A stretch of DNA of 64,000 nt from Raphanus sativus. Taxonomy: Eukaryota > Streptophyta > Magnoliopsida > Brassicales > Brassicaceae. The notes beneath the pieces were generated by a model. It searched no databases and was not told where the DNA came from. It was given only the letters and a program-made list of their open reading frames with translations. Position 1 is the first letter of the stretch, and every line of letters starts with the position of its first letter. Positions 61,088 to 64,000 of this stretch are shown piece after piece. The stretch lies in assembly GCF_000801105.2 (NCBI RefSeq), contig NC_079517.1, positions 4,278,001-4,342,000 on the forward strand. The letters run 5' to 3'. The position numbers and the translations under genes are program-made.

Positions 61088-63807
61088 ACACCTTCAAATG
61101 TTGACAAACCAAAGTTTTGTTCAATAAATAGCACAAATTTTTTTTAACAAAATAGCATTTATTAGAAGATAAAAATAAATATATTAATATTTTTGAGTTT
61201 AGTGTTTAATATTGAAGTTAGGAATTAAAGTTTATGATGCAAGGTAATTTTGTGTGTCTATTAATTAACAAATGTTATTTGAAAGAAAAAAAATGAATAC
61301 TATTTTTTTCTAAGTACTATTTTCTAACAATTTTTTTTTAGAAGTGCAAGTTATGAGATTTGCCCTATGTATAAATTTCTTCTTTTTTTTATATATGCAG
61401 CTTGGAATGGCGAGTGCGTTGGAAACGTTGTGCGGTCAAGCCTTTGGAGCAAAGAAGTATGACATGTTAGGAGTGTATATGCAGCGATCTTGGATTGTTC
61501 TCTTCTTGTTCTCCATCTTGCTCCTCCCTATGTTCTTCTTTGCAACCCCGATTCTTAAGTTTCTTGGCCAGCCTGAAGACATTGCTGAGCTCTCTGGCAC
61601 CGTCGCTGTTTTGGCCATTCCTCTCCACTTTGCATTTGTCTTTGTTTGCCCTATCATCCGATTTCTCCAGTGCCAGCTCAAGAACGAAGTATGTAGATAA
61701 ATATCTATTCATTCAGAGGCTTAATAATAAGCTCTTAAAGATATTTTGACGTTTAGTCTAGTGCATGACTTCCCTTACATAGACTGATCATTATTAGGAT
61801 AGCATTTTTCATATAATGCATTTCATTTGTTTAGGTATTCAGTCACTACCTAAGTATATATCCAGTTTTTCATTTCTTCATTGAGCATAACATATCTTGA
61901 CGAGTAAATATATACGTGATATTAACATCGCTAAATGTGTTTGGTTAATATTCTTTCCCAATATCACCATCAGGTGCTAGCAATAACGGCCGGAGTGACA
62001 CTTGCAGTTCACATATTTGTGTCCTGGCTTTTTGTGTACGGTCTTAAGCTTGGATTCATATGGACCATGATTACTTTTAGTTTGGCATGGTGGCTCAATG
62101 TCATCATCTTGTTTGTTTACATCGTATGGGGAGGTTGTCCGCTCACTTGGACCGGTTTCTCCATGGAAGCTTTCACGGGACTATGGGAATACGCTAAGCT
62201 CTCTGCCTCCTCCGGAATCATGCTTTGGTACTATATATTGGTTTAGACGCCACTTGTATCACATTTTTTCTTATGCTATACGTATCGAAAACAACTTACT
62301 GTAGATTTTTATATATCGAGCGGCAGCTTGGAGTTTTGGTATTATAGGATTTTAATTGTGATGACTGGAAATTTGGAGGATGCAAAAACTGCTGTTGACT
62401 CTTTGTCTATATGGTAAGAAAAATATATTCATCTATTGCTTTTTAGTTTAATATAGCATTGTAGTCACGTTTCTTCTGTATATAATTTTGTTGGAAAACT
62501 TATACTTACAATTATCATGGCCAGCATGTCGATAAATGGTTTGGAGCTGATGATTCCACTTGCTTTCTTCGCCGGGGCTAGGTAACTAATCAAATCTTAT
62601 GTACTAAAATGCATGAAAGATGTGCAAACAAAAGAAAAATGTTTTTGTAACGTAGACTTATGCCAACGGTTTTTGTCTACCAATGATAGAGCCACAGAAA
62701 CATCACGACGTGAGCGGAAATGAAGTTTATGACATTTTCCTTTGTTCATGCATATCATCATGCATCAGCAATCTTTCTTGAAATCTCACAGTGGAATTTG
62801 TGTGTACCTTGATAAAGACCGGTTAGATCTAATTAGACTGAGTCGTGGCTTAAGCAATCGCTTATAGATCTACTATAATAGTATGTCTTTCCAGCTAGTA
62901 TTTTCTACAATTATTTTTCCACGAAAAGCTAAGTGTCGGAGAAAAAAGTGGGCTGAGATTGCTAGTTTTACAATTATGCTTTGTGTACTTAATAAGTTAA
63001 TAGCAATAAACATCAATATCAATAATTAATAAGAAGAACTATTCTTTCAGGGTACGAGTGGCGAATGAATTAGGAGCAGGCAGCGGAAAAGGAGCAAGAT
63101 TCGCAATGATCATATCAGTGACACAATCATTAATCATCGGAATTATATTTTCAGTGCTCGTAGTACTTCTTCGTGATCAAATAGGTTGGATTTTCTCTTC
63201 AAGTGAAACCATCACAAAAGCAGTTACCGATCTCTCTATTCTTCTAGCCTTCACGATTCTTCTCAACAGTGTTCAGCCGGTTCTGTCCGGTACACCATCC
63301 ATTTTTTTCTTATCTCAAGATAAAACCAGACCAATGTTTGTGTGTTGAGTGTTTGATTTTTGATCATTAAGGTGTTGCGGTCGGATCGGGTTGGCAATCA
63401 TTTGTGGCATATGTAAATTTGGGAAGCTACTATTTCATTGGACTTCCTCTTGGATTTGTTATGGGCTGGATTTTCAAGTCTGGTATTAAGGTTAGTCAGT
63501 CTCTTTTGTGAATTTGATACAATATTTTGTAGGTTAATCTTTATTATATCATGACTGTTATATATGATAATAGGGCATGTGGGCTGGTATGATATTGGGA
63601 GGAACTGCAGTTCAGACTGTGATATTGATCTTTATTACCATGAGATGTGACTGGGAGAAAGAGGTAATTCAATTTTTTGCTTATTATGTTAAATGACTTG
63701 TTTTTACGCATGTCTTTTAATTATATAGTCGTTTTATTTCGGATTTACAGGTTCAGAAAGCAAATGCCCGCGTTAAAAAATGGTCTGTTTCCGATGAAGG
63801 AAATTGA
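60722..63807 (+). CDS. MATE/DTX-family multidrug and toxin efflux transporter
   Basis: Nine exons: 60722-60982, 61401-61688, 61974-62227, 62327-62413, 62525-62581, 63051-63289, 63372-63490, 63574-63663, 63751-63807; 483 aa, the usual MATE length. Visible family blocks are [75 protein letters not shown] and [18 protein letters not shown]. About twelve hydrophobic helices are expected. MATE proteins exchange protons or sodium for organic cations and metabolites at vacuolar or plasma membranes; the substrate cannot be told from sequence. Intron 1 has a TA microsatellite. A polyadenylation signal AATAAA lies at 63936-63941. The position fits At5g10420. An ARV sequence appears at the exon 5/6 junction where relatives I remember have TSV; the splice choice there is less certain. 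Confidence 0.92.
61051..61083. repeat. (TA)n microsatellite in MATE intron 1
   Basis: About 16 uninterrupted TA units. Confidence 0.95.
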
Positions 63808-64000
63808 AGACAATCGAACGTCAATAGTATCATTTGAATCACTATTGCTAGTAGTAAGTTACATAATCGGTGTAGTGTCTGGTTCCGCTGTCTAAACCTA
63901 AACCGGAGCAACGACCGATTTGTTTCTTTGTTATGAATAAAGAATTAAGTCTACTTTCACTACAGACTTTCTTATCATAGATTCATAACTAAAAAATGAG

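Overview
This window is plant nuclear DNA, almost certainly from a Brassiceae species (Brassica or Raphanus type). Its genes are multi-exon with short AT-rich GT-AG introns. The proteins match Arabidopsis thaliana families closely, and gene order follows, from memory, the block At5g10530 to At5g10420. That order is: LecRK-IX relic, RBK1-like kinase, AIL6/PLT3, NET2-type NAB protein, MSL2-like channel, PAS2, 14-3-3 lambda-like, CYCD4;2-like, AGP4-like and a MATE transporter. All exon models were read by eye from splice signals, reading frame and remembered family sequences. The coding lengths of the spliced genes are whole numbers of codons.

Layout. 0-10 kb: an internally deleted lectin receptor kinase relic, a Stowaway/mariner MITE, the RBK1-like kinase (+) and AIL6/PLT3 (-). 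10-23.5 kb: a gene-free, transposon-rich interval with two Helitrons, two hAT-like elements rich in TCGGGTTCGG, a damaged CACTA element with subterminal repeat arrays, a hAT MITE with a perfect 8-bp duplication, a Harbinger-like MITE and an intact Cassandra TRIM whose LTRs carry 5S rRNA-like sequence. 23.5-33.1 kb: the NET2-like gene (-), divergent from the MSL2-like gene (+), followed closely by PAS2 (+).

33-46 kb: three blocks of Helitron and duplicated sequence, a tRNA-Ser(GCT), a 19-exon DUF810/Munc13-like gene (-) with a MULE-type MITE in its 5'UTR intron, and a dead L1-type LINE. In Arabidopsis I recall KAC1 and a HAD-family gene between PAS2 and the 14-3-3 gene. Neither is seen here, so this interval appears to have been remodelled.

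46-64 kb: the 14-3-3 gene, a large Helitron with a 993-bp tandem duplication, a 14-3-3 pseudogene fragment, CYCD4;2-like, an AGP4-like gene with a one-base frameshift, and a MATE transporter.

The genes are independent plant housekeeping, signalling and development genes, not an operon or pathway. I found no convincing undescribed biological system. The best leads are structural: the LecRK deletion fusion, the GC-AG intron with a 25-G run in PAS2, the AGP4 frameshift, the 993-bp tandem repeat, the very young Cassandra copy, and the DUF810 gene at an unexpected place.
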